NCBI RefSeq assembly: GCF_016863555.1
Contig: NZ_BOPC01000018.1
Location: 1 to 64,000 of the forward strand
Direction: 5' to 3'
DNA from: Micromonospora qiuiae
Lineage (GTDB): Bacteria > Actinomycetota > Actinomycetes > Mycobacteriales > Micromonosporaceae
Length of the DNA stretch: 64,000 bases
Both the position numbers and the translations under genes were made by a program. The stretch's first letter is position 1, and every line of letters starts with the position of its first letter. Positions 41,646-49,969 of the stretch are shown piece by piece. The notes under the pieces were generated by a model, which was given only the letters and a program-made list of their open reading frames with translations, had not been told where the DNA came from and did no database searches.

Positions 41646-44600
41646 TCACCCTGCCCGCGACACCGGGCGCTCCTCCGGCGGGCTCCACGGGGTCTGGATC
41701 AGACGGGCGCCGCGTCGGGTGCACAGCAGGGCACGCCCCGGCGGAAGGTGCCGCGGCTTGACGTTGCCGAGCAGCGGACCCTCGTTGGGCGGGCAGGACA
41801 GCGCCAGATCAGGGCTGTTCGTCTCCTGCAGCCGGCGGATGACCGGGTCCATCGACATCCGCATCACGTTCGCCGCGCCACGGGTCAACACCAGGTGAAA
41901 GCCGATGTCGGCGCCCTGGGACAGGTACGGCACCAGCGGCAGCAACGGGCTGTCCGACCCGGCGAGCAGGTCGTAGTCGTCGACCAGGACGAACAGGCGA
42001 GGGCCGCTCCACCAGTCCCGGCGGCGAAGCTGCTCGGGGGTGATGTCGCTGCCCGGCACCCGTGGTTTGAGCCCGAGCACCGCGTCGGCCACCGTCGCGC
42101 TGGTCGAGTCGGGGGAGACGGAGTAACCCAGCCGGTACGGTTCGGGTACCGCGTCGAAGAGTTGCCGCCGATAGTCGACGATCAGGATCCGCGCCTCGGC
42201 GGGGGTGTACCGCGACATCACCGACCGGGCCAGGTGACGCAGCAGGCTCGTCTTGCCGCTCTGGCTGTCGCCGAGTGAGCTCAGGTGCGGCAGCTCGGCG
42301 AAGTCGTGCCAGACCGGCTGCATCCCGGCCTCGTCCAGGCCCAGCGTCACCTTGAGGTCGCCGTGCGCCGCCGGCAGTGACTCGACCGGCAACACCGCGG
42401 GCAGCGTACGCACCGGCGGTGCCGGCTCGCCCGGCCAGAATTCGCCGACCGTGGAGACCAGCGTCCGCACCCCGTCGGCGAGACTGTCCGGGTCGGTGCT
42501 GCCGTCGATGCGCGGCAGCGCCGCCAGGAAGTGCAGCTTGTCCGCGGTGAGGCCCCGCCCGGGCACCTGCGGCACGGTGGCCGCCATGCGTAGGTCGACG
42601 GTCGAGTCGACCGGATCACCGAGGCGCAGCTCCAACCGGGTGCCGATCTGGTCCCGCATACCGTGGTACATCTCCGACCACCGGGACGCGGTCAACATCA
42701 GATGCACCCCGAAGTTGAGTCCCTGCGCGGCGAGTTGCCGGACCGCGGACTCCAGGGACTCGAACTCCTGGCGCAGGGTGAACCAGCCGTCGACGATGAG
42801 GAACACGTCGCCGTACGGGTCGTCGGCGATCCGGCCGTCGGACCGCATCTGCCGGTAGGTCACCATGCTGTCGACGCCCAGCTCGGTGAAGCGTCTCTCC
42901 CGCTGGCTGACCAGGTTGGTCACCTCGGCGATGGTGCGGCTCACCCGGTCGGTGTCGAGCCGACCGGCGACGCTGCCGACGTGGGGCAGATCGGCCATGG
43001 CGCCGAGCGTGCCACCACCGAAGTCGAGGCAGTAGAACTGCACCTCGCGGGGACTGTGGGTGAGTGCCAGGCTGCTGATCAGCGTACGCAGCAGGGTGCT
43101 CTTGCCGCTGCGCGGCCCGCCGGCGATGCCGACATGGCCGCCGGTGCCGGACAGGTCCACGATCAGCAGATCGCGCAGCTGCTCGAACGGCTTGTCGATG
43201 AAACCCACCGGGGCGACCAGCCGGCCGTTGCCGGGCCAGTCCAGGGCGGTGAGCCCGAAATCCGGGTCCGGTGCCAGCGTCGGTAGGAGCTGATCCAGCG
43301 TCGGCGACGCATCCAGCGGAGGCAGCCAGACCTGGTGTGCCGGCGCCCCCTGGTCGATCAGCTGGGACACGACGACGGCGAGCACGCTGCGTTCCCGGGG
43401 CGCTTCCGGGGCGGCCGTGCCGGTCGCGTCCGTCGTCGCGGTGGTGCCGTCGGTCGCCGCCGTCGAGCCGTTCGCGTCACCTGCCGCAGCGGCGGCCGAG
43501 TCCGCGGTGGTCGCCAGATCCGCGCCGCCCGGTCCCGGTTCCGGGGCCGCCACCGGCTCCAGCCGGTACGGCACCACCTGCTGCTGCACGATCTCCTGCC
43601 GGACCCGTTTGGTGGCGTCCCGGTGCACCCCGGAGACGTACCCGGCCTTGAACCGGATCAGCGTCGACACGTCGGTGCGCAGGTAACCGTTGCCCGGTGA
43701 CGGGGGCAGCTCGTAGGCGTCCGGCACACCGATCACCGACCGGGATTCCATGGCCGAGAAGGTACGCAGACCGATCCGGTACGACAGGTGGGACTCAAGC
43801 TGCCCGATCCGGCCGTCGTCGACCCGCTGGCTGGCCAGCAGCAGGTGCACGGCGAGTGACCGGCCGAGCCGGCCGATCATCACGAACAGATCCATGAACT
43901 CCCGGTGCGTGGCCAGCAGCTCGCTGAACTCGTCCACCACGACGAAGAGTGTGGGCAGCGGATCCAGCGGGGCACCCTGGGCGCGGGCGCGTTCGTAGTC
44001 GAGCACGGAGCTGAACCCGCCCGCGGCGCGGAGCAGCTCCTGCCGCCGGACCAGCTCTCCGTGCAACGCGTCCTGCATGCGGCCCACCAGCGCCGCCTCG
44101 TCGGCCAGGTTGGTGATCACGGCGGAGGTGTGCGGGAGCTGGTCCAGGCCGAGGAAGGTGGCCCCACCCTTGAAGTCGACCAGGACGAAGTTCAGCGTTT
44201 CCGAGGAGTGGGTGGTGGCCAGTGCCAGCACCAGGGTACGCAGCAGCTCACTCTTGCCCGAGCCGGTCGCACCGATCAGCATCCCGTGTGGTCCCGATCC
44301 GCCCAGCGCCGACTCCTTGATGTCCAACTCGACCGGGTTGCCGCGGGCGTCGATGCCGATCGGCACCCGCAGCCGTTCCCCGACCGGTCGGGGTGCCCAC
44401 AGCTTCGCCAGGTCCAGCTGTTTCACGTCCGCGATGTTCAACATCGTGCCCAGGTCGAAGTCGGACGTCAGGGCGTCCGCGGCGGAGTCGGTGACGGCAC
44501 CCAGCCGGTACGGCGACAGGATCCGGGCGATCGTCGCAGCCCGTGCCGCGCCCAGCCGGTCCGGCCGGGCCAGTCGGGTGCGCGCGGCGTTACCGAGCCG

Positions 44601-45713
44601 GTCCTGCCGCACCATCAGCAGATCGTCACCGTCCACCTCGATGCAGATGCTTCCCTTGCCGGTGGCCGGGGTCGGATCATCGAGGTCGATGAGCACCGCG
44701 TTGCGGTAGCCGGAGCTGGTCAGTCGGCTGCCGTTGCCGCCCCGCCCACCGTCCCGCAGCACCACCACGTACGGTTCGTCATGGCTGGGGGTCGCGCCCG
44801 CCTCCCACCGGGGACGCGCGCTGAATGCCTCGCCGAGCATCCGCTCCACCACCTCGACGCTCGGGCCGAGCATCCGGGCCGCACCTGCGGCATCCTGCTC
44901 GGTGGGGTGCTGCACATGCGGCAGCCACTTGGTCCACTCCCAGGCAGCCAGCCCGTCACCGTCCGCCCAGAGCGCCACACGCACCTCCTCGGGTGCGTGG
45001 AACGCGACCAACTGGCCGAGCAGGGCGCGCACCACCGCCCGGGCGTCCTCCTTGTCGCCGGCCACCCGCACCTGGGCGAAACCGCGTAGGAACAGCGCGA
45101 TGGGCTGGTCGGCGAGGGTGGTGTAGGCCCGGATGAACCGGCGTAGCGATTTCGCCGACAGCGGCTCCAGGTTCTCGATCGGCTTTGTCTGGAGCGGAGT
45201 GATGCGCACCGCCAGCCGCTGCTCGCCGGTACCGATCCGCAGTTCGAGAAAGTCCGGATGGGTGGGCCGGCGCTCCCAGCGCCGCGAGGTCATGACCAGC
45301 GACCAGAGCGATCGCGGGTCCGGGTGCTGCCAGTCGCTGGCCTCACGTTGGCGGGCCACATCCTTGCGGACGCGCTTGCGGGTCTGGCCCAGGTAGCGCA
45401 GGTAGTCGCGGCGGTCGCCACCGAGGCGTTTCTTGCGGTCCATGGCACCGAAGGCGATCTGACCGACGGCCATGGCGCCCATGGCGACGACCATCAGGCC
45501 CATCATCACGAAGGTGAGTGGCCCCCGGGAGGTGCTCATGAACATGAGCACCATCACGCCCGACATCAGCGCCATCGGCAGCACCAGCATCGCCTGGCGC
45601 ATCCCGTTGCCCTGCGGCTCGGGCAGATCCGGTGGCTCCTGGAGATCGATCTCGCCGCCCGGCATCGGGGGCGCGCTACGCCGAGCGGGACGTTTGAACA
45701 GAACCGTACTCAA
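41646..45713 (-). CDS. eccC: Type VII secretion ATPase EccC
   Basis: The 1355-residue FtsK/SpoIIIE-type motor has two N-terminal membrane helices (about residues 35-90) and three ATPase domains. Walker A loops are GATGSGKSE (Lys487), GGPRSGKST (Lys871) and GDSQSGKTS (Lys1154). Walker B is LFVVVDEFSELL in the first domain and LFVLVDDYDLLAG in the third. An Ala/Thr-rich linker separates domains one and two. EccC drives export of WXG100-type substrates through the ESX membrane complex and recognises their C-terminal signals. It is divergent from eccD-eccB and the substrate genes, so both arms probably share a regulatory region. Confidence 0.96.
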   Translation of the reverse strand: MSTVLFKRPARRSAPPMPGGEIDLQEPPDLPEPQGNGMRQAMLVLPMALMSGVMVLMFMSTSRGPLTFVMMGLMVVAMGAMAVGQIAFGAMDRKKRLGGDRRDYLRYLGQTRKRVRKDVARQREASDWQHPDPRSLWSLVMTSRRWERRPTHPDFLELRIGTGEQRLAVRITPLQTKPIENLEPLSAKSLRRFIRAYTTLADQPIALFLRGFAQVRVAGDKEDARAVVRALLGQLVAFHAPEEVRVALWADGDGLAAWEWTKWLPHVQHPTEQDAAGAARMLGPSVEVVERMLGEAFSARPRWEAGATPSHDEPYVVVLRDGGRGGNGSRLTSSGYRNAVLIDLDDPTPATGKGSICIEVDGDDLLMVRQDRLGNAARTRLARPDRLGAARAATIARILSPYRLGAVTDSAADALTSDFDLGTMLNIADVKQLDLAKLWAPRPVGERLRVPIGIDARGNPVELDIKESALGGSGPHGMLIGATGSGKSELLRTLVLALATTHSSETLNFVLVDFKGGATFLGLDQLPHTSAVITNLADEAALVGRMQDALHGELVRRQELLRAAGGFSSVLDYERARAQGAPLDPLPTLFVVVDEFSELLATHREFMDLFVMIGRLGRSLAVHLLLASQRVDDGRIGQLESHLSYRIGLRTFSAMESRSVIGVPDAYELPPSPGNGYLRTDVSTLIRFKAGYVSGVHRDATKRVRQEIVQQQVVPYRLEPVAAPEPGPGGADLATTADSAAAAAGDANGSTAATDGTTATTDATGTAAPEAPRERSVLAVVVSQLIDQGAPAHQVWLPPLDASPTLDQLLPTLAPDPDFGLTALDWPGNGRLVAPVGFIDKPFEQLRDLLIVDLSGTGGHVGIAGGPRSGKSTLLRTLISSLALTHSPREVQFYCLDFGGGTLGAMADLPHVGSVAGRLDTDRVSRTIAEVTNLVSQRERRFTELGVDSMVTYRQMRSDGRIADDPYGDVFLIVDGWFTLRQEFESLESAVRQLAAQGLNFGVHLMLTASRWSEMYHGMRDQIGTRLELRLGDPVDSTVDLRMAATVPQVPGRGLTADKLHFLAALPRIDGSTDPDSLADGVRTLVSTVGEFWPGEPAPPVRTLPAVLPVESLPAAHGDLKVTLGLDEAGMQPVWHDFAELPHLSSLGDSQSGKTSLLRHLARSVMSRYTPAEARILIVDYRRQLFDAVPEPYRLGYSVSPDSTSATVADAVLGLKPRVPGSDITPEQLRRRDWWSGPRLFVLVDDYDLLAGSDSPLLPLVPYLSQGADIGFHLVLTRGAANVMRMSMDPVIRRLQETNSPDLALSCPPNEGPLLGNVKPRHLPPGRALLCTRRGARLIQTPWSPPEERPVSRAG

Positions 45714-45896
45714 CAGGGCCAGCCTTCCGCTGCGGAACAGTGCCCGTCTCCTGGGCCAGGCCCGGGGCGATCTCGCCGGGCCCGACCCCTACTACGGACA
45801 CCGGCCGCGATCGGGTCACACCCGTCATGTCGGGGGTGGACACAAAGTGGGCCGCGCCACCGCAGGATTTTGAACCCGTGAGTCAGCCGCCCCGTC
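45714..45896. promoter_or_regulatory. Divergent promoter region eccC / eccD
   Basis: These 183 bp separate the starts of the divergent eccC and eccD genes and must carry both promoters. I see no strong palindrome and cannot place -35/-10 boxes with confidence. Confidence 0.4.
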
Positions 45897-47300
45897 GTGC
45901 GAGGCGTGAGTGTCGCCGTTGCCGAGACATGTCGACTCGTGGTCCACGGGCCCGGGCGGCAGTTGGATGTTGCCGTACCGGCCGATGTGCCGGTCGTCGA
46001 CCTCCTGCCGGCGTTGCTGCATCATCTCGGAGACAACCTGGCCGACGCGGGGTTGGCCCACGGCGGCTGGGTGCTGCAACGGCTGGGCGCGCCACCGCTG
46101 GACGAGGAGAGCAGCGTCGCGGCACTGGGACTGCGCGACGGAGACCACGTCCACCTGCGTCCCCGGTCCGACCAGATTCCGCCGGTGCACTTCGACGACC
46201 TGGCCGACGGCATCGCCACCGGTGTGGGTAACCGGTCGGGGTTGTGGCGACCGGAGATGATCCGCTGGTCCGCGCTGGGCGTGCTGATCGTGCTGCTTGC
46301 CGTCGGGGTCGGCGCCGTGGTGATGCCCGGCCCACCGTTGCCCCGCGTGATCGCGGCCGGGATCCTCGCGCTGATCTGCCTGGCCGGGGCGTTCGGTTTC
46401 ACCCGGGCCGCCGCCGACCGCGCCTTCGGTCTGGTCAGTGCCGTGGCCGGGATCGGGTACGCCGGTCTGGCCGGCATGATCGCACCGGACGTCACCGAGG
46501 CGCACGCGGTGCTTCGCGTCGGCGCACCGCAGATGTTCGCCGGCATGGTGGCGGTGGCGGTGACCGCGCTGCTCGCCGCCGTGGTGCTCGGCTTCGCCGG
46601 TCCGCTCGTCGCCGCCGTCGCCGCTGCGGCGCTGTACACAGCCCTCGGCACTGGGCTCGCCGTGCTGCTGGCGCTGCCGCCCGACGCGGCGGCGGCGGTG
46701 GTCGCGGTGTCGGCGACCGTGTTGACCGTGCTGGTTCCGCTGACCGCGTTCCGGCTCGCCGGGATCCAGCTGCGTCCCCTGCCCACCCAGCCCGAACACC
46801 TTCAGGAGGAGATCGATCCGGAGCCGAGCGATGTGCTGTTGGCCCAGACCGCACGGGCGGACCGTTACATGACCGGCCTGTACGTCGGAGGTGCGATCGC
46901 CGTCGCGGTCGCGCTGGTCGTGCTGGTGCGGTCCGGCGGGTGGGCGGCCTGGACGCTGGGCGCACTGGTCGCCATCGTCCGGTTGCTGGCCCTGCGGCCG
47001 ATGACCAGTGCCTGGCACCGGCTGGCCATGGCGGTCCCGGCTCTGCTGGGGCTGGGGCTGATGGTGCTGCTCGCGCTCGCCGCCGCGTCGGCGCCGCTGC
47101 GGCTGGTGCTGACCACCAGCATTCTTCCGATCGCCGGCGGGCTGCTGTTCATGCTGGGGCGCAAGCTGCCGGGCCGGCGACTCATGCCGTACTGGGGGCG
47201 GATCGGGGACGTCACGCAACTGGTCGCCACCATCGCCATGTTGCCGATCCTGCTCGCGGTGCTGGGCGCGTACGACGCCGTCCGGTCGTTGGGCGGGTGA
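45897..47300 (+). CDS. eccD: Type VII secretion membrane protein EccD
   Basis: The 467-residue protein has a ubiquitin-like N-terminal domain (about residues 10-90: CRLVVHGPGRQLDVAVPADV and DHVHLRPRSDQ) followed by 11 hydrophobic helices, the standard EccD layout. EccD forms the pore-lining part of the ESX membrane complex. A second GTG nine bases inside (45906) is a possible alternative start. The gene ends 4 nt before eccB, so the two are co-translated. Confidence 0.93.
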   Translation: MRGVSVAVAETCRLVVHGPGRQLDVAVPADVPVVDLLPALLHHLGDNLADAGLAHGGWVLQRLGAPPLDEESSVAALGLRDGDHVHLRPRSDQIPPVHFDDLADGIATGVGNRSGLWRPEMIRWSALGVLIVLLAVGVGAVVMPGPPLPRVIAAGILALICLAGAFGFTRAAADRAFGLVSAVAGIGYAGLAGMIAPDVTEAHAVLRVGAPQMFAGMVAVAVTALLAAVVLGFAGPLVAAVAAAALYTALGTGLAVLLALPPDAAAAVVAVSATVLTVLVPLTAFRLAGIQLRPLPTQPEHLQEEIDPEPSDVLLAQTARADRYMTGLYVGGAIAVAVALVVLVRSGGWAAWTLGALVAIVRLLALRPMTSAWHRLAMAVPALLGLGLMVLLALAAASAPLRLVLTTSILPIAGGLLFMLGRKLPGRRLMPYWGRIGDVTQLVATIAMLPILLAVLGAYDAVRSLGG

Positions 47301-47304
47301 GGGC

Positions 47305-48711
47305 GTGCAGTCGCGCCGTGATCAGGTCCAGGCTCAGTCGTACGTCCTCGGCCGGCTGACCGGTGCCCTGGTCTCTGCGGATCCGGACGGGCTGGAGAAC
47401 CCGCACCGACGGATGGTGGTCGGGACGATCTGCGGCCTGCTGGTGGCGGCTCTGGTCGTGGCGATCTTCGCCGTCTACGGTTTCGTGGTCCCCGGAGCGT
47501 CGAGCAGATGGCAGGCCGACGGTGTGCTGGTGGTGGAGAAGGAGACCGGCACCCGCTACGTCTATGTCGCCGGGACGCTGCGTCCGGTGCTCAACTACGC
47601 CTCTGCCCGGCTGCTCTTCGAGCAGGAGCCCGAGGTCGTCTCGGTCTCCCGTCGTTCACTGCAGGGCGTGTCGCGCGGCCAGCCGGTCGGCATCGTCGGT
47701 GCGCCGGACGCGCTGCCGCCTTCGGGCACGGTGGCCAGCCAGGTGTGGACCGTCTGCGCGTTGACCACCCGCGACCAGGCCGACACCCAGTCCACCTCGA
47801 CCACGCTGACCATCGAGGAAGCCGGCACGCAAGTACGCCGCGACCGTCCGCTCGACCCGACCGAAGCGGTCGTGGCCGCCGTCGGCGGCGACAGTTTCCT
47901 GCTCTGGCGCGGCCGGCGGCTGCGATTGGCCGAGCCGTGGCTGGCCCGGGTGTTCGGCTACGACCGCGGCGCGGTGCCGGTCGAGGCGGGCTGGCTGGAG
48001 TCGGTGCCGGCCGGACCCGATGTCGCGCCGCTGCCGGTGCCCGGACGGGGCGCCCCCGGGCCCACCGTCGACGGGCGGCGGGCCCGCGTCGGTGAACTGT
48101 TCGTGTCCCGCACCGCCGGAGCGCAGGAACGCCGATACGTGCTGCTCACCGATGGGCTGGCGGAGCTGAACCCGTTCGGGTACACGCTCGTCGCGGCGGA
48201 CCCGGAGACCACGAGCCTCTATGGGGAGCGTGCGGTGACGCCGCTGGAGCTGAGCCCGGCGGCGCTGGCCCGGCTGCCGGTCTCGCGTCGATCGTTGCTG
48301 CCCGCCGGGGTGCCGGAGTCTCCACCCCAGTTCGTGCCGGTCCCGAGTGGCCGCACCTGGTGTGTCCGGCACACCATGGCCGACGGCCGGGTCGAGGTGA
48401 CCGCCGACGTGCCGCCACCCGCCTCCGCGACGGTACGCGACGCGGTGGGGTCGACCCGCACCTCGCGTACGGCGGCTCGGATCGCCGTGGGGCCGCAGGT
48501 CGGTGGCCTGGTGCGGGCCGGCCGGTCGGACCAGGCCGCGGGGGCCGGCTTCTACCTGGTCACCGACGCGGGGGTGAAGTACCCGCTGGCCTCGGCCGCC
48601 GCGGCCGAGCAACTCGGCTATCCGCCGTCCGGGGCGCGGCCGGTGCCGCGGCGGCTGTTGGAGCTGCTGCCGACCGGACCGCTTCTCGAATCGGCCACGG
48701 CGGGGAGGTGA
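47305..48711 (+). CDS. eccB: Type VII secretion protein EccB
   Basis: The 468-residue protein begins with the EccB start (QSRRDQVQAQSYVLGRLTGAL), one membrane helix (GTICGLLVAALVVAIFAVYG, residues 40-60) and a long extracytoplasmic beta-rich region. EccB is the periplasmic-facing ATPase-like partner in the ESX complex. GTG 47305 follows the eccD stop by 4 nt. A hairpin at 48720-48740 separates it from the substrate genes. Confidence 0.95.
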   Translation: MQSRRDQVQAQSYVLGRLTGALVSADPDGLENPHRRMVVGTICGLLVAALVVAIFAVYGFVVPGASSRWQADGVLVVEKETGTRYVYVAGTLRPVLNYASARLLFEQEPEVVSVSRRSLQGVSRGQPVGIVGAPDALPPSGTVASQVWTVCALTTRDQADTQSTSTTLTIEEAGTQVRRDRPLDPTEAVVAAVGGDSFLLWRGRRLRLAEPWLARVFGYDRGAVPVEAGWLESVPAGPDVAPLPVPGRGAPGPTVDGRRARVGELFVSRTAGAQERRYVLLTDGLAELNPFGYTLVAADPETTSLYGERAVTPLELSPAALARLPVSRRSLLPAGVPESPPQFVPVPSGRTWCVRHTMADGRVEVTADVPPPASATVRDAVGSTRTSRTAARIAVGPQVGGLVRAGRSDQAAGAGFYLVTDAGVKYPLASAAAAEQLGYPPSGARPVPRRLLELLPTGPLLESATAGR

Positions 48712-48719
48712 TCGACGCA

Positions 48720-48740
48720 GGAAGCCTCTTTCAGGCTTCC
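48720..48740. terminator. Short hairpin between eccB and the first WXG100 gene
   Basis: GGAAGCCT (48720-48727) and AGGCTTCC (48733-48740) form a perfect 8-bp stem with a 5-nt loop, directly after the eccB stop. It could partially terminate transcription or protect the 3' end. Substrate genes would then need their own promoter or higher transcript stability. Confidence 0.5.
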
Positions 48741-48822
48741 GCCAACCGAAACCCGTCGGTGATCACCCACATGGGCGGCGCGACGCAGCCGCCGTGCGAG
48801 CAGAACGAGAGGAAACAAGATC

Positions 48823-49146
48823 GTGCCTGGACAGATCAGGTCAGATGATGCGAGTCGCGATGCACTGCGGGCCGCGTTCGAGGAGATGGGGAACGCTCTG
48901 ACGGCGGCCAGGAGCACCATGCGGGAGGCCCGATCCCGTCTCCACGGGGACTACACCGGCCAGTCCGCCAAGGTCTTCGACAATGGAATGGACCGCATCG
49001 AGGCCGCGGTCGGGCAGCTGGAGATCAAGCGCGCTGCCATCCAGGAGGCCATGACCTCCTTCGGCCGGGTCACCAGCCAGACCGAGGACGCGAACATCAG
49101 CCTGGCCGGCACGGTCGGGATTTCCGGCGGGGCCAGCTGGACCTGA
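48823..49146 (+). CDS. WXG100-family small secretion substrate
   Basis: The 107-residue protein is a two-helix hairpin with the turn DYTGQSAKVF at about residue 47, where WXG100 proteins have WxG; Tyr stands in for Trp. No signal peptide is present, as expected for T7SS substrates. It is preceded by GAGAGGAAA (48807-48815). It probably forms a dimer with the next gene product and is exported through the EccBCD complex. Confidence 0.8.
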   Translation: MPGQIRSDDASRDALRAAFEEMGNALTAARSTMREARSRLHGDYTGQSAKVFDNGMDRIEAAVGQLEIKRAAIQEAMTSFGRVTSQTEDANISLAGTVGISGGASWT

Positions 49147-49208
49147 TCCGTACGCCGCCGGCGTCGCCGGCAATGGATGACGTTTGTCGCACAGCGAAGG
49201 AGAAATTG

Positions 49209-49493
49209 ATGGCAACCTACAGCGGGACCCCCGAACTCATGGAGGAGTCGGCGGCCGAACTCAGGGCGATCCCGAGCCGGCTCCAGGCTGCCGTCGACGG
49301 GCTGCGGACTGCGGCGATGAACTACACGGGCGGGAACAGCGGTGCGGCCGTGCAGGCATACCAGGAGGTCCAGACCGTGTGGGACCAGCAGCGGCAGGAA
49401 ATCGAGGCCGGAAGCAACCAGGCTGGCACAGCACTGGAGCGGATCGCGGACGCCTTCCGGGCGGGTGACCGACAGGGGGCGAGCCTGTTCTGA
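49209..49493 (+). CDS. WXG100-family small secretion substrate
   Basis: The 94-residue helical hairpin protein has NYTGGNSGAAVQAYQEV at the turn near residue 40, a YxG variant of WxG, and the typical length. It follows the first WXG100-like gene by 62 bp and has AAGGAG (49197-49202) before ATG 49209. The pair resembles the EsxA/EsxB partner arrangement. Export through the T7SS is inferred from family and position. Confidence 0.85.
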   Translation: MATYSGTPELMEESAAELRAIPSRLQAAVDGLRTAAMNYTGGNSGAAVQAYQEVQTVWDQQRQEIEAGSNQAGTALERIADAFRAGDRQGASLF

Positions 49494-49539
49494 CGGAGGT
49501 GGGTCGGTCGCCTCGACGACCGGGACGCGATAGGCAGGG

Positions 49540-49574
49540 CGGGCGAACGACATTGCCGTAGCGTCGTCCGCCCG
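49540..49574. terminator. Hairpin after the WXG100 pair
   Basis: Arms at 49540-49551 (CGGGCGAACGAC) and 49563-49574 (GTCGTCCGCCCG) pair at 11 of 12 positions around an 11-nt loop. It lies 47 bp downstream of the second WXG100 gene and may end a short, highly expressed substrate transcript. Confidence 0.55.
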
Positions 49575-49621
49575 GCTCCGCCTTTCTCCACCATCAGCCG
49601 CCGTTCACACAGGAAAGTGAC

Positions 49622-49969
49622 ATGCCCCCTCGGATCAGGTACGACGACGAAAAGCTCGAAACAGCCATCAGAACGATCAACGGCTTCCGTCAGAAGAACG
49701 CTGCCGCCCGCGCCGGATTGAACCCGGCTGCCGCTGGCGACGGTGGCGGAACCGCATGGGCAGGTCTGACCGTCATCGCCGGCGGTGAATGGTTCGCCAG
49801 CGGCATGCTGGTGAAGCGCCGGATCGAAGAAATCGGCAGAGCGGTCGACAAGGTGCTGGCCGACCACGAAACCAAACTGGCCGCGATGTCCCGCGCGTTG
49901 GTCGCCACGCGGAGGATCAGCGACGAGACGGAGAAGGAGAACATCGACACCGCCGGGAGCGCCCGATGA
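49622..49969 (+). CDS. Small helical T7SS-associated protein
   Basis: The 115-residue protein is mostly helical and has no signal peptide. A Gly-rich turn (AAAGDGGGTAWAGL, around residue 40-50) joins two helices; WAG may be a WxG-like turn. It overlaps the next gene by 4 nt, so the two are co-translated and may form a partner pair. I place it in the WXG100-like superfamily on shape and context only. Confidence 0.65.
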   Translation: MPPRIRYDDEKLETAIRTINGFRQKNAAARAGLNPAAAGDGGGTAWAGLTVIAGGEWFASGMLVKRRIEEIGRAVDKVLADHETKLAAMSRALVATRRISDETEKENIDTAGSAR

